From Campylobacter coli 76339 (GTDB lineage Bacteria; Campylobacterota; Campylobacteria; Campylobacterales; Campylobacteraceae), in contig HG326877.1 in assembly GCA_000470055.1 (NCBI GenBank), forward strand, positions 186,001-250,000: DNA of 64,000 nucleotides, given 5' to 3'. The notes beneath the pieces were generated by a model. It saw only the letters and a program-made list of their open reading frames with translations, did no database searches and had not been told where the DNA came from. This document shows positions 26,428 to 35,223 of the stretch, piece after piece (position 1 is the stretch's first letter; each line of letters starts with the position of its first letter). Position numbers and translations under genes: made by a program.

Positions 26428-27561
26428 ATGAAGATGCTTAAAATTCTGATTATTTTTTGTGCTATATTAACCCTAGCTATTGTTTATGCCCCGCAGCCTA
26501 TAACACCTTTACTTTCTGATTATTTTCATGTAAATTTACATCAAATCTCTTGGATAATTAGCGTCACACTGATTCCCCTAGCAATCGCACCCTTACTTTA
26601 TGGCTATTTGCTTGAAATTTTTTCCTTAAAGAAAATTCTTATTGTTTCTTTATTTTTATGTTCTGTTTTTGGCATTATCGGAAATTTAAACGATAATTTT
26701 TATTTTTTTCTATTTTTTAGGCTTTTACAAGCTCTTTGTATACCTGCTATATTGACAGCACTTCTTACCTTGCTTAGTCGTTTAGAAAGTGATAATATAC
26801 AAAAAAACATAGCTATTTATGTAGGTGCTACAACCTTTGGTGGATTTGTTGGAAGGGTTTTTGGAAGTTTTCTAAGCGATCTTTTTTCTTGGCATTTTGC
26901 CTTAAATTTTTTCAGCATTTTAATGCTATTTTGTAGTTTTTTATTTTTATTTTTTAAAGAGCGTTGTACGAGCTTAAACACCCAAACTTCTTTGAAAGAC
27001 TTTTTACCCTTTGTTAAAGAGTTTCGATTTGTAGTGATTTTGTTTTGTGTTTTTGTTATCTTTTTCTCTTTTCAAAGTATAGTAAGTTTTTTACCTTTTC
27101 ATCTTAAAGAAAGTATAAAAGATATCACTCAAACACAAATTGGACTTGTTTATTTGGGATTTTTAACTGGAGTGATAAGCTCACTACTTATAGGTAAAAC
27201 TATAGAAATTTTAGGCTCAAAAATTCGCACAGCTATATTTGGATTTTTGGTTTTTATAACGGGTTGTTTTTGCATGATGATAGGGAATTTTTATTTTGCC
27301 TTTTTTGCTATGTTTGTATTTTGCAGTGGAATGTTTATAAGTCATTGTATATTTTCAGGAATCTTAAACTCAAGCACCGATAAAAAAGGCTTAGCTAATG
27401 GAATTTATTTAACATTTTATTATAGTGGCGGCGCTTTGGGTTCTGTATTGCCAAGTTTTTATTATGAAAGTTTTGGCTGGGAATTTTTATGTATTTTCAC
27501 AGCCTTTTTACTTTTCATTGCTTTGATAATTTTTAGCAAATTCAGATATTTTTATAAATGA
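26428..27561 (+). CDS. Major facilitator superfamily exporter (YnfM/AraJ-like)
   Basis: A 377-residue protein with about 12 membrane segments. Between TM2 and TM3 it reads LLYGYLLEIFSLKKILI, an MFS loop A position, and the RLLQAL stretch near residue 93 is typical of the DHA1-type drug or metabolite exporters. The opening YAPQPITPLLSDYFHVN resembles the YnfM group. It is transcribed away from corC and ends 10 bp inside the convergent SbmA-like gene. No substrate can be assigned. I do not recall an MFS gene at this point in reference C. jejuni, so it may be variable. Confidence 0.85.
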   Translation: MKMLKILIIFCAILTLAIVYAPQPITPLLSDYFHVNLHQISWIISVTLIPLAIAPLLYGYLLEIFSLKKILIVSLFLCSVFGIIGNLNDNFYFFLFFRLLQALCIPAILTALLTLLSRLESDNIQKNIAIYVGATTFGGFVGRVFGSFLSDLFSWHFALNFFSILMLFCSFLFLFFKERCTSLNTQTSLKDFLPFVKEFRFVVILFCVFVIFFSFQSIVSFLPFHLKESIKDITQTQIGLVYLGFLTGVISSLLIGKTIEILGSKIRTAIFGFLVFITGCFCMMIGNFYFAFFAMFVFCSGMFISHCIFSGILNSSTDKKGLANGIYLTFYYSGGALGSVLPSFYYESFGWEFLCIFTAFLLFIALIIFSKFRYFYK

Positions 27562-28772
27562 TTTTTACTCTTATTTTTTGAGTATTCGATATTTTTTTCA
27601 AATTCTTTTAAACGCTTATATATACTTCTAAGTTGAGTAATGGTTGTCCAATTGGTAATAAAAACGCTAAAAGAACTTCTTACTTGATCAAAAGCATTGT
27701 TAATCTGCATGACAATACCAAGTCCTATAGCTCCTGCAAAAAGTCCTGGAGCCATGATTAAAAATGGAACGATAACTATCATTTGCTCAAACAAAATCAA
27801 CCAAATATTAAAATATCCGTAGTGTAAAAAAAGTCTTTTATAATTGAATTTAAGTCCTGTAAAAAGCTCTATCATGGTTTCATTTTTGGCGTATTCTTTG
27901 CGGTTATCTTCAGCATAAACAAGCTCTTTTCTAAAAGCTGCTTCGGCTTTTTGGTTGTTGTATTCAAGTCCTGGAAGCTTAATCCCTACAAACCAAGATA
28001 TGATCAATCCCCCTAAAGAAATCAAAAGTGCAACATAAACAAGCAAGCCGTCGATATTTTTTAAAAAATAAAAGCTAGAATTCTCGTCCAAATTTGCAAA
28101 CAAAGCCTTACTCACAGCATCGCTTAAAGTCCACAAAATCGGTATAAAGGCTACAAGAGTCATCAAAGCTCTTATAAAACTAAGCCCTAAACTTTCTACA
28201 ATTTTAGAAAAATTATAAGTATCTTCTTGAATTCTTTGTGAACTTCCTTCTATATTATCATCCTTATTTTTCCAAAATTCCAAATAAGAAAAAGTCATAG
28301 CTTCGCGCCATTTAAAGGCATAAATACTAGCAAAATAAATATTAATCGTTGCGATTAAAACATAAGGAATAGCAATGGCTAAAAACACTGTAATCAAAGC
28401 ATAAAAATCACTTGCAGAATAACTTTCTTTTTCAATCATAGCCCTAGAATTAAAAAAATACTCTAGCAAGCTTTGATAATAATAAAGCGCGCCTTTATTG
28501 ATAAAATTAGCTTTTTGAAAATTTTCTTGCGCTTTTTGATTAGCTTCTTGGATTAAAGTCGAATTATTTTCAAGATTTTCTTCTGTTTTTTGTGTAGAAT
28601 TAGAATCTAAAAGTTCTATTTTTGGTTTTTGTAAAACATTGTAAAAGTCACTATACCATGAATTGATCGCAACATTTAAGCTTGTTTGCACATATAAGAA
28701 AAATAACAGTAAAAAAAGTCCTAAATAAGCCCATAAAGCCCATTTTTTACTTTTAAAAAAAGAAGAGAACAT
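27552..28772 (-). CDS. SbmA/BacA-like peptide-antibiotic transporter family protein
   Basis: A 406-residue inner-membrane protein of the SbmA/BacA fold, which resembles the membrane part of ABC exporters but has no ATPase domain. It shows VAINSWYSDFYNVLQ after the first segment, FKWREAMTFSYLEFWK, and SQRIQEDTYNFSKIVESLGLSF, all characteristic of the family. Homologues import proline-rich peptides and modified peptides using the proton gradient. An insertion between the first two segments (about residues 55-95) is rich in Gln, Asn and Glu. It lies directly upstream of tonB, 50 bp away, and may be co-transcribed with it. Confidence 0.85.
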   Translation of the reverse strand: MFSSFFKSKKWALWAYLGLFLLLFFLYVQTSLNVAINSWYSDFYNVLQKPKIELLDSNSTQKTEENLENNSTLIQEANQKAQENFQKANFINKGALYYYQSLLEYFFNSRAMIEKESYSASDFYALITVFLAIAIPYVLIATINIYFASIYAFKWREAMTFSYLEFWKNKDDNIEGSSQRIQEDTYNFSKIVESLGLSFIRALMTLVAFIPILWTLSDAVSKALFANLDENSSFYFLKNIDGLLVYVALLISLGGLIISWFVGIKLPGLEYNNQKAEAAFRKELVYAEDNRKEYAKNETMIELFTGLKFNYKRLFLHYGYFNIWLILFEQMIVIVPFLIMAPGLFAGAIGLGIVMQINNAFDQVRSSFSVFITNWTTITQLRSIYKRLKEFEKNIEYSKNKSKNHL

Positions 28773-28822
28773 ATTATCACCTTTAAAATAAAAATTCTAA
28801 TAAACTTTTTTTAATCAAAAGT

Positions 28823-29569
28823 TTATTTTTTGCCTAAATAGTCTTTAATATTGTAATCAATAGGCATAACAAAACTGATTTTATCACCATTTTTTAACAT
28901 TTCTTTGGGTGGTTTTGGCAATGGAGAAGCTCTTTTAAATAAACTTAAAACTTCATCATTGAGCACTGCATAAGGGCAAGATTTTTTAAGCTCTTTGCTT
29001 AAGACATTTCCGCTTTCATCGATACTTACACGAATTCTTACAACACCTTCTTGTTTTTGCACTATCGCTTCTTGGGGATATTTTTTAAATTTAGTCAAAT
29101 GAGCCATAAGCAAGGCTTGGTAGCTTTTAACTTGTTCTTTGGCATTACCACTTACTATAGTTTGTGTTTTATCCTCATTGCTTTGTAGTGGGGCACTGAG
29201 TGATTCATTTTTAAATTTTGAATTTTCACTTGCATTAGCTATTTCTTTTTGAGCTTGGTTTTCATCTTGCTTTTCGATCTTTTTTTGAACTTTTAATACA
29301 GCATTTTTATCTTGAGAATTAAGATTCATTTTTTCGTCTTGTTTTTTATTTTTATCTTGAGAATTGCTCTTTTTTTGATCGATTGAAACTTCTTTTAATT
29401 CCCCGATAGGAAGCTCTGATACCATCATAATGGAAGTAAATTCTAATCCTTGTTTAAAATCAACACCGCTTGATTTTTCTTGAGTATAAAAAGAAAAAAG
29501 AAAAAACATTAATACCAAAGCATGCAATATCAAACTTAACACAAACCCAAAAATCACACTAGACTTCAT
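28823..29569 (-). CDS. tonB: TonB energy-transducing protein
   Basis: Links the ExbB-ExbD proton-driven motor to outer-membrane receptors. The 248-residue product has an N-terminal membrane anchor (residues 4-26), a long periplasmic linker rich in Lys, Gln, Asn and Glu (about 60-145) in place of the proline-rich spacer of E. coli, and a C-terminal TonB domain with FKKYPQEAIVQKQEGVVRIRVSID. The exbD stop lies 1 bp before it. It closes the chaN-ctuA-exbB-exbD-tonB gene string, so it probably powers CtuA. Confidence 0.92.
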   Translation of the reverse strand: MKSSVIFGFVLSLILHALVLMFFLFSFYTQEKSSGVDFKQGLEFTSIMMVSELPIGELKEVSIDQKKSNSQDKNKKQDEKMNLNSQDKNAVLKVQKKIEKQDENQAQKEIANASENSKFKNESLSAPLQSNEDKTQTIVSGNAKEQVKSYQALLMAHLTKFKKYPQEAIVQKQEGVVRIRVSIDESGNVLSKELKKSCPYAVLNDEVLSLFKRASPLPKPPKEMLKNGDKISFVMPIDYNIKDYLGKK

Positions 29570-29570
29570 A

Positions 29571-29981
29571 CTAATCCACCTTTTTGCTTGAAAGAGCTAT
29601 TTTTCCATAGCCATTCTCTTTTAATTTTTGCATTACTTGCATAATATCTTCATACTTTACGCTTTTATCGATATGAAAATAAATAATTTCTTCTTTATTG
29701 CCTTTGGTTTTTATATCTAAAGCACCTGAAAGATTTTCTAGGCTTAATTTATCATCATTAATAGCCAAAGTATTATCAGTATTTAAATAAAGTATAATGG
29801 GATTTTTAAGTTTATCCTCTGCTTGCTGCGAACTCTTAGGTAGTTCTATCTTAATAGAACTTGTAATAAGAGGAGTAACAACCATAAAAACAATCAATAA
29901 TACAAGCATAATATCTATAAAAGGAGTTATATTGATCTCACTTAACTCCTCTTCTTTGTGAGCCATTTCAGTTTTTATCAT
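29571..29981 (-). CDS. exbD: ExbD biopolymer transport protein
   Basis: Periplasmic partner of ExbB with a single membrane helix carrying the proton-path aspartate. I place the start at ATG 29979-29981, giving MIKTEMAHKEEELSEINITP and 136 residues; AGGAG lies 7-12 nt upstream and the size is typical. A longer frame starting at 30029 would overlap exbB by 62 bp and add residues unlike the family. The signature NITPFIDIMLVLLIVFMV near residues 16-33 contains the key Asp. Overlaps the end of exbB by 14 bp. Confidence 0.93.
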   Translation of the reverse strand: MIKTEMAHKEEELSEINITPFIDIMLVLLIVFMVVTPLITSSIKIELPKSSQQAEDKLKNPIILYLNTDNTLAINDDKLSLENLSGALDIKTKGNKEEIIYFHIDKSVKYEDIMQVMQKLKENGYGKIALSSKKVD

Positions 29982-30729
29982 TAAAATAACTCCTATGAAA
30001 AAGTATATAGACAAAATTTGCAAGTTCATCTAAATGGTGCATAAGTTTTAAATTTTTTCTTGTAAGATAATTATAAAAAAGCACCGCAGGGATAGCAGCT
30101 ACCAAGCCAAAAGCTGTAGCAAACAAGGCTTCAGCTATACCAGGTGCAACAACTGCTAAAGAAGCATTGCCAAGATTGGCTATACCTATAAATGCATTCA
30201 TAATCCCCCAAACTGTTCCAAAAAGCCCTATAAAAGGTGCACTAGCACCTATACTCGCAAGCAAACTCAAACCATTTTTACTTGCTGTAATTTGTTTTGA
30301 AATGGTATTTTGTAAACGCAATTCTATGCGCTCTTTTATATGATCATTTTTATATTCACTTTTTTCAAGTTCATCTTGAATTTCTAAAGATAAAACACTT
30401 GCAAAATCCTTTGTCTGATCTAATTCATTAAGATTTTTTAATTCTTTTATCTTTTGTATAGACAAGTCTAGATTTTTCTTCATAAAATAAAATTGCATAA
30501 GCTTAGAAATAAAAACTGTCCATGCTAAAATGGAAAATAAAACCAATATGTAAATAACACCTTTTACCACCTCATCAGCATTTTGATAAAGACTAGAAAG
30601 AGAAAGTTCTATTTTAGGTGCTTCAGCTTCTATCTTAGGAGAATCAAAAGATAAATTCGTATCTGTTACATTTACTTCAGCATTTAAATTTAACAATAAA
30701 AAACAAAATAAAAATATTTTTTTTAACAT
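29968..30729 (-). CDS. exbB: ExbB/TolQ-family proton channel protein
   Basis: A 253-residue inner-membrane protein with a cleavable-looking signal peptide (LFCFLLLNLNAEV), a first membrane segment near residues 57-80 and two more near 160-220. The ExbB/TolQ core is recognisable in ASIGASAPFIGLFGTVWGIMNAF and APGIAEALFATAFGLVAAIPAVLFYN, with the conserved Thr, Glu and Pro of the channel. The extra N-terminal region before TM1 is the longer ExbB variant. Transcribed between ctuA and exbD. Confidence 0.94.
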   Translation of the reverse strand: MLKKIFLFCFLLLNLNAEVNVTDTNLSFDSPKIEAEAPKIELSLSSLYQNADEVVKGVIYILVLFSILAWTVFISKLMQFYFMKKNLDLSIQKIKELKNLNELDQTKDFASVLSLEIQDELEKSEYKNDHIKERIELRLQNTISKQITASKNGLSLLASIGASAPFIGLFGTVWGIMNAFIGIANLGNASLAVVAPGIAEALFATAFGLVAAIPAVLFYNYLTRKNLKLMHHLDELANFVYILFHRSYFNDKN

Positions 30730-30740
30730 TTGTATATTCC

Positions 30741-33008
30741 TTAATATTTATATTCAAAACTTACTACAAAGGTGCGACCACGAGCAGAATTGCTAAAAAG
30801 ATAGATAGGATCGCCTGCTCCATTATATTGAAGCTGATTATCTAAGGAATTATAAGCGTTTAAGGCATCCATGTAGTTTTTATCAAATAAATTTTGTACC
30901 TCTGCTCTCATTGTGAGGTTTTTAAACCATTCTATATTCCAATATAAATCTACTATAATAGGAATTTTTGGTAAGTCTTGTGTGGTTGGTTTAGGATAAT
31001 AAGGATTGTTTGGATCCTTGTTCCAATCATCTGTATTTGGATTTACCCTTTTTGCTTTGCCCGTGTATTTTGCTATACCACCAAAGCTTATTTTGTCATT
31101 TAACCTAAAGCCAAGCTCTACATTTGCATAATCTTTTGGAAGCTCCATGATTTTACTTGCCGAAAAAGAGCCAAGAAGAGGTCCTGAAGTTTGAGAAATA
31201 GTCGAACTTGTATCTTGTCTTGAATACATAGCTTTAGCATAAGCAAAACCCAAGTCATAGCTTAATTCTAATTCCACACCCTTAAATATGGTATCATCAG
31301 CTGAATTTAAGTGTATATAAAATTGCGAGCTTGGAGGATCTTTGCTTGGATCTTCAAGATAAAATTGTTCATTATAAATATAATCTTTTATTTTTGTATG
31401 ATAATACACGGCTTTAAAACCAAAACGATCATCATCTTTTAAAAGTCCATGTTTAAAAGAATTAAAACCTATTTGCCAAGTATTGGCTTGTTCTGGCTTT
31501 AAGAAAGGATTGATACCATTACCTTCGTTATTTGAGAAAAACATTTCTTGCACATTAGGGGCTCTATTTGTTCTTGCAAAACTTACAAAGGGTGTAAAAA
31601 GCTCGTGTATGGCAGCTGAAAGCATGACAGAAGCATTTAGGCGAAGTCCATTTTTATCTATATCTGTCGCTGCTTTTGGAAAACACATAAAATTTACTTC
31701 ATCGCAAGCAGGTCTGTGTCCTTTGATATTCCAATCTAAAAGATTCACATTGGTATCAAGTGTAAAGATACCATAATTTAGACTATTATCAAGATAATAA
31801 GTAAAAAGATTTTGTTTTCCACGAGGCTGAAAAGGTATAGAATTTACTCCTTGAATTGATGTATTTAAGGTATTTTTATAATCATTAAGCAAAATATTTG
31901 CTCCAAAGCGTGTGTTTAAATTAAATCCATGCCATTCACCCTCTAAAGTATCACTTATATCAAAAGTAGTGGCAGTATTTTTTGCCTTTGTGTTAGCTAT
32001 GGCATCGTTTGCCGCAAAAGTAGATTTTGATCCATAGGTTTGTATGCCTTGATTGTAGGCAATAAGCGTATTTACATTAAGCCACTCATTAGGGTTGTAC
32101 CAAAAATCAAGTTGATAATTCTCATTGTGTATTTTTCTACCGGCAAGTTCATTTTGATATCTACGATAAGAAAATATAGTGTTTGTAAAAGAATTTGGGA
32201 CATATTCGAGTTTAAAAAGTTGAGAGTTTGGTTTTTGGGTTAAAAAATCTGGATCAAAAGGAGCGGTATTGGTATCAGCTATACCATCTCCATCAGTATC
32301 AACCATACTGCTACCTATCTTACCGCCTCCGCCTACGGTGTAATTTTGAGTAATTCTCTTTGCACTATAACCAAAAAGCGCGCCCACATATCCATTATTT
32401 TCAAGTTCAGTCTTTCCAGCCACTGCACTCATATAACTTGGTCCGATTCCATTACTTCCATAAGAAAATCGTCCTAAAAATCCAAAGATATTGCCATCAT
32501 GTACAATATCATTTATGCCTATGGTTTTAAAATTTGCTGATCCCATCAAGGCATTTGCTCCACCTACTCCTTCAAAAGTTCCCCTTGTAACATCAACTCC
32601 GATTAAGAAATTTGTATCAATAACAGCTCCAAAAGCTGAAGTTCCCGTTTGTGAATGGAATCCAGCTGGATCATCTGATGCACTACCATAAAAAGTTTGA
32701 GTGACACCGTCAATCATGGTATTAACACGCCCAAAACCACTCATACCGCGAATATTTACCTGAACTGTACCTTGAGCTTGATCTGTGTTTGTGTAGGTTC
32801 CAGGTATACTACGCACTATAGAATCTATACTTTGTGTATCTGAACCTATACCCTCTCTTGTGCTTGTTGCTCCAGGAGTTACAAAAGGTTTTTCATCGTT
32901 TTTGATTTTTGAACCTGAAATTTCAAGACTGTCAAATTCTAATTCTTCAGAAAAAGCAAAACTAGCAAAACATAAACCTACAGCACAAAATAAACTTAAT
33001 TTTTTCAT
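30741..33008 (-). CDS. ctuA: TonB-dependent outer-membrane receptor CtuA (transferrin-iron type)
   Basis: 755 residues: signal peptide (MKKLSLFCAVGLCFASFAFS), TonB box region just after (LEFDSLEISGSKI), a plug domain with SIDSIVRSIPGTYTNTDQ and VQVNIRGMSGFGRVNTMIDG, and a long beta-barrel ending in a C-terminal aromatic (FEYKY). Gene order with chaN, exbB, exbD and tonB matches the Campylobacter locus linked by others to iron acquisition from transferrin. No homopolymeric G tract that would indicate phase variation is present. The start overlaps the end of chaN by 4 nt, so it is part of the same operon. Confidence 0.9.
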   Translation of the reverse strand: MKKLSLFCAVGLCFASFAFSEELEFDSLEISGSKIKNDEKPFVTPGATSTREGIGSDTQSIDSIVRSIPGTYTNTDQAQGTVQVNIRGMSGFGRVNTMIDGVTQTFYGSASDDPAGFHSQTGTSAFGAVIDTNFLIGVDVTRGTFEGVGGANALMGSANFKTIGINDIVHDGNIFGFLGRFSYGSNGIGPSYMSAVAGKTELENNGYVGALFGYSAKRITQNYTVGGGGKIGSSMVDTDGDGIADTNTAPFDPDFLTQKPNSQLFKLEYVPNSFTNTIFSYRRYQNELAGRKIHNENYQLDFWYNPNEWLNVNTLIAYNQGIQTYGSKSTFAANDAIANTKAKNTATTFDISDTLEGEWHGFNLNTRFGANILLNDYKNTLNTSIQGVNSIPFQPRGKQNLFTYYLDNSLNYGIFTLDTNVNLLDWNIKGHRPACDEVNFMCFPKAATDIDKNGLRLNASVMLSAAIHELFTPFVSFARTNRAPNVQEMFFSNNEGNGINPFLKPEQANTWQIGFNSFKHGLLKDDDRFGFKAVYYHTKIKDYIYNEQFYLEDPSKDPPSSQFYIHLNSADDTIFKGVELELSYDLGFAYAKAMYSRQDTSSTISQTSGPLLGSFSASKIMELPKDYANVELGFRLNDKISFGGIAKYTGKAKRVNPNTDDWNKDPNNPYYPKPTTQDLPKIPIIVDLYWNIEWFKNLTMRAEVQNLFDKNYMDALNAYNSLDNQLQYNGAGDPIYLFSNSARGRTFVVSFEYKY

Positions 33009-33856
33009 TCCTCCCCCTTATAAATCAAAACATAATCACTGTCTTTTAAATCTATTTCTCCATAGCTTAAATTCACTACAACTATTTTTTTACTGCTTTT
33101 AAAATCTTGTATATGTAAAGGAATTCCTACTCTTTTACTTGTATGATAATTTCCAGCTAGCAATAAAACTTTGTTTGCATGATGAACCAATACATCCGCC
33201 ATACGCCTGTCTTTGAATTGCTGAATTTCTACTAATTTATCTAGTAATTCTTTATTTTCTTGAGGATTTAATTTATGGCTTAAGGATATAATGTCAAAAA
33301 TTTGTTTTTTTACCTCATCTGTGGTTGAAACATAACCCTTTAAGGGCTGAGCCCCATTATAAATACTTGTAATTTCTGAGCGTGAAAGATTTGCACCCAA
33401 TATTTTTGCTTTTGAATAAAAAACCGCATTGACAAATTGCTCATAATCTTTCCATTTCCAGCTTTTATCCCAGTTTAGCGCATTAGCAAGTTCGTTAGTC
33501 TTAATGTTTTTTTTATTTTTAAAGGCTTTATCCAAGTGATTTTGCTCTGTGCTTGCTAGCATTTCTAAAGCTACATCAAAGCTGATATTTTGAGAACTTA
33601 AATTTCCTTCTAGGGCGTTAAAAATCATAACTTGACTTATCTTATGTTTAACCTCATCATGTTTTTCCCCAAGCAATATCACATCTGCTTTTAGCAATTC
33701 TAAAATCATATCTTCAAAAGAAATCTTTTTTTGAGTATGAGTATCAAGTATATAAAAATCTTTATTTTCTTGAAGTGGAGATGGTTTTTGCAAAACAGCA
33801 CAAGCATTAAACATTATACTTATCAATAAAGTGCTCAATACGATATGAAATTTCAT
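33005..33856 (-). CDS. ChaN-like iron/haem-binding lipoprotein
   Basis: A 283-residue lipoprotein. The N-terminus MKFHIVLSTLLISIMFNACA ends in a possible lipobox before the acylated Cys. The ChaN/DUF399 fold is indicated by ADVILLGEKHDEVKHK near residue 55, with the haem- or iron-binding HExxxH-like region, and VLLLAGNYHTSKRVGIPLHI near residue 234. It leads the iron operon and sits divergently from cfbpA across a 250-bp AT-rich gap. Iron control is expected from both locus and function. Confidence 0.87.
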   Translation of the reverse strand: MKFHIVLSTLLISIMFNACAVLQKPSPLQENKDFYILDTHTQKKISFEDMILELLKADVILLGEKHDEVKHKISQVMIFNALEGNLSSQNISFDVALEMLASTEQNHLDKAFKNKKNIKTNELANALNWDKSWKWKDYEQFVNAVFYSKAKILGANLSRSEITSIYNGAQPLKGYVSTTDEVKKQIFDIISLSHKLNPQENKELLDKLVEIQQFKDRRMADVLVHHANKVLLLAGNYHTSKRVGIPLHIQDFKSSKKIVVVNLSYGEIDLKDSDYVLIYKGEE

Positions 33857-34103
33857 TATGATTTATACTTTCTATGTAGTTTATTTTTGATATTGAATAT
33901 TAATATTTTATATATAAAAATACTCTTAAATATTTATATTAAATTTAATTATTTATAATTAGTATCAAAATTAATTATAATAAAATGAAATTATTTATCA
34001 TTAGAAAAATCATTAAATTACTTTATATTTACTTTTTAATATTAATATCCCTTATCAAAAATTAATTTAATTTTGATTGTAAAAAAGGGTAGGGAAGCAA
34101 TTA
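33857..34103. promoter_or_regulatory. AT-rich divergent iron-regulatory region
   Basis: About 250 bp lie between chaN and the cfbp leader ORF. They are over 80% A+T and contain candidate Fur-like elements: TTATCATTAGAAAAATCAT near 33994-34012, and an overlapping interrupted palindrome TATTAATATTTTATATATAA near 33898-33917. Fur boxes in this genus are degenerate, so I can only mark the area. Both flanking operons import iron and would be expected to respond to Fur. No gene is visible. Confidence 0.4.
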
Positions 34104-34219
34104 ATGAAAAAATGGTTTTATCTAGTTTAGGTTTCGTATTTGCGTACTCTAAGCACTCTAATGCTTGTTTTAAAAATCTTGATAAAACTAAATATAATTC
34201 TCAATATAAGGACAAATAA
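34104..34219 (+). CDS. Tiny lipoprotein-like leader ORF upstream of cfbpA
   Basis: A short frame from ATG 34112 to TAA 34217-34219 encodes MVLSSLGFVFAYSKHSNACF and 15 more residues (35 in all), a hydrophobic start followed by a Cys that could be a lipobox. A better placed ATG at 34104, with GGGAAG 6 nt upstream, runs out of frame: it reads six A residues where seven would give MKKMVLSS and join the frame. Campylobacter genomes have a small lipoprotein gene at this position. Its stop overlaps the cfbpA start (TAATG), and it contains the cfbpA ribosome binding site, so translation is likely coupled. Confidence 0.6.
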
Positions 34220-35223
34220 TGAAAAAAATCTTTTCTTTGTGTTTATTAGGTTTTTCTTTACTAGGTGCTGCAGAACTTAACATTTACTCAGCAAGACATT
34301 ATGATGCTGATTTTCAGATTATAAAAAAATTTGAAGAGAAAACAGGCATTAAGGTTAATCATACTCAAGCTAAAGCTTCAGAACTCATCAAAAGACTTTC
34401 GCTTGAAGGAAGCAATTCGCCTGCTGATATTTTCATCACAGCCGATATTTCCAATCTTACAGAAGCAAAGAATTCTGGACTTTTAAGCCCTGTTAAATCA
34501 AAATATTTAGAAGATACTATACCTGCTCATTTAAGAGATAAGGATGGGGAATGGTTTGCGATTACAAAAAGAGCAAGAATTATCGCTTACAATAAAAATG
34601 CAAATACTGACATTAGTAAAATGAAAAACTATGAAGATTTAGCTAAGCCTGAATTTAAAGGGCAAATCGTTATGAGAAGTGCTACAGCTCCTTATAGCAA
34701 AACTCTTTTAGCTTCTATTATAGCCAATGACGGAGATGAAAATGCTAAAGCATGGGCTAAGGGTGTGCTTGATAATCTTGCAACCAAACCAAAGGGTGGA
34801 GATAGGGATCAAGCTAGACAAGTTTTTGCAGGTGAAGCTAAATTTGCTGTTATGAATACTTATTATATAGGGCTTTTAAAAAATTCTAAAAATCCAAAAG
34901 ATGTAGAAGTTGGGAATTCTTTAGGTATTATTTTTCCAAATCAAGACAATAGAGGAACCCATATAAATATCAGCGGTATTGCTATGACAAAATCAAGCAA
35001 AAATCAAGAAGCAGCTAAGAAGTTTATGGAATTTATGCTAACTCCAGAAATCCAAAAAATTCTTACTGATAGCAATTATGAATTTCCTATAAGAAATGAT
35101 GTAGAATTAAGCCAAACAGTAAAAGATTTTGGAACTTTTAAAGAAGATCAAATACCTGTGAGTCAAATAGCAGAAAAGGTTAAAGAAGCAGTTAAAATTT
35201 ACGATCAAGTCGGTTTTAGATAA
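34219..35223 (+). CDS. cfbpA: Periplasmic ferric-ion-binding protein CfbpA
   Basis: A 334-residue periplasmic binding protein with signal peptide MKKIFSLCLLGFSLLGAAEL. It belongs to the FbpA/AfuA family: NIYSARHYDADFQIIKKFEE at the start of the mature chain, ADIFITADISNL, and tyrosines MNTYYIGLL near residue 213 matching the Tyr-based iron site of the C. jejuni protein. Captures free ferric ion for CfbpB and CfbpC. The permease gene begins at the base following its stop. The operon has the standard binding-protein, permease, ATPase order. Confidence 0.96.
   Translation: MKKIFSLCLLGFSLLGAAELNIYSARHYDADFQIIKKFEEKTGIKVNHTQAKASELIKRLSLEGSNSPADIFITADISNLTEAKNSGLLSPVKSKYLEDTIPAHLRDKDGEWFAITKRARIIAYNKNANTDISKMKNYEDLAKPEFKGQIVMRSATAPYSKTLLASIIANDGDENAKAWAKGVLDNLATKPKGGDRDQARQVFAGEAKFAVMNTYYIGLLKNSKNPKDVEVGNSLGIIFPNQDNRGTHINISGIAMTKSSKNQEAAKKFMEFMLTPEIQKILTDSNYEFPIRNDVELSQTVKDFGTFKEDQIPVSQIAEKVKEAVKIYDQVGFR

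Noticed and set aside
29982-30029. Longer exbD start
   Set aside because: It overlaps exbB by 62 bp and adds a hydrophobic extension absent from ExbD; ATG 29979-29981 has AGGAG at good spacing.
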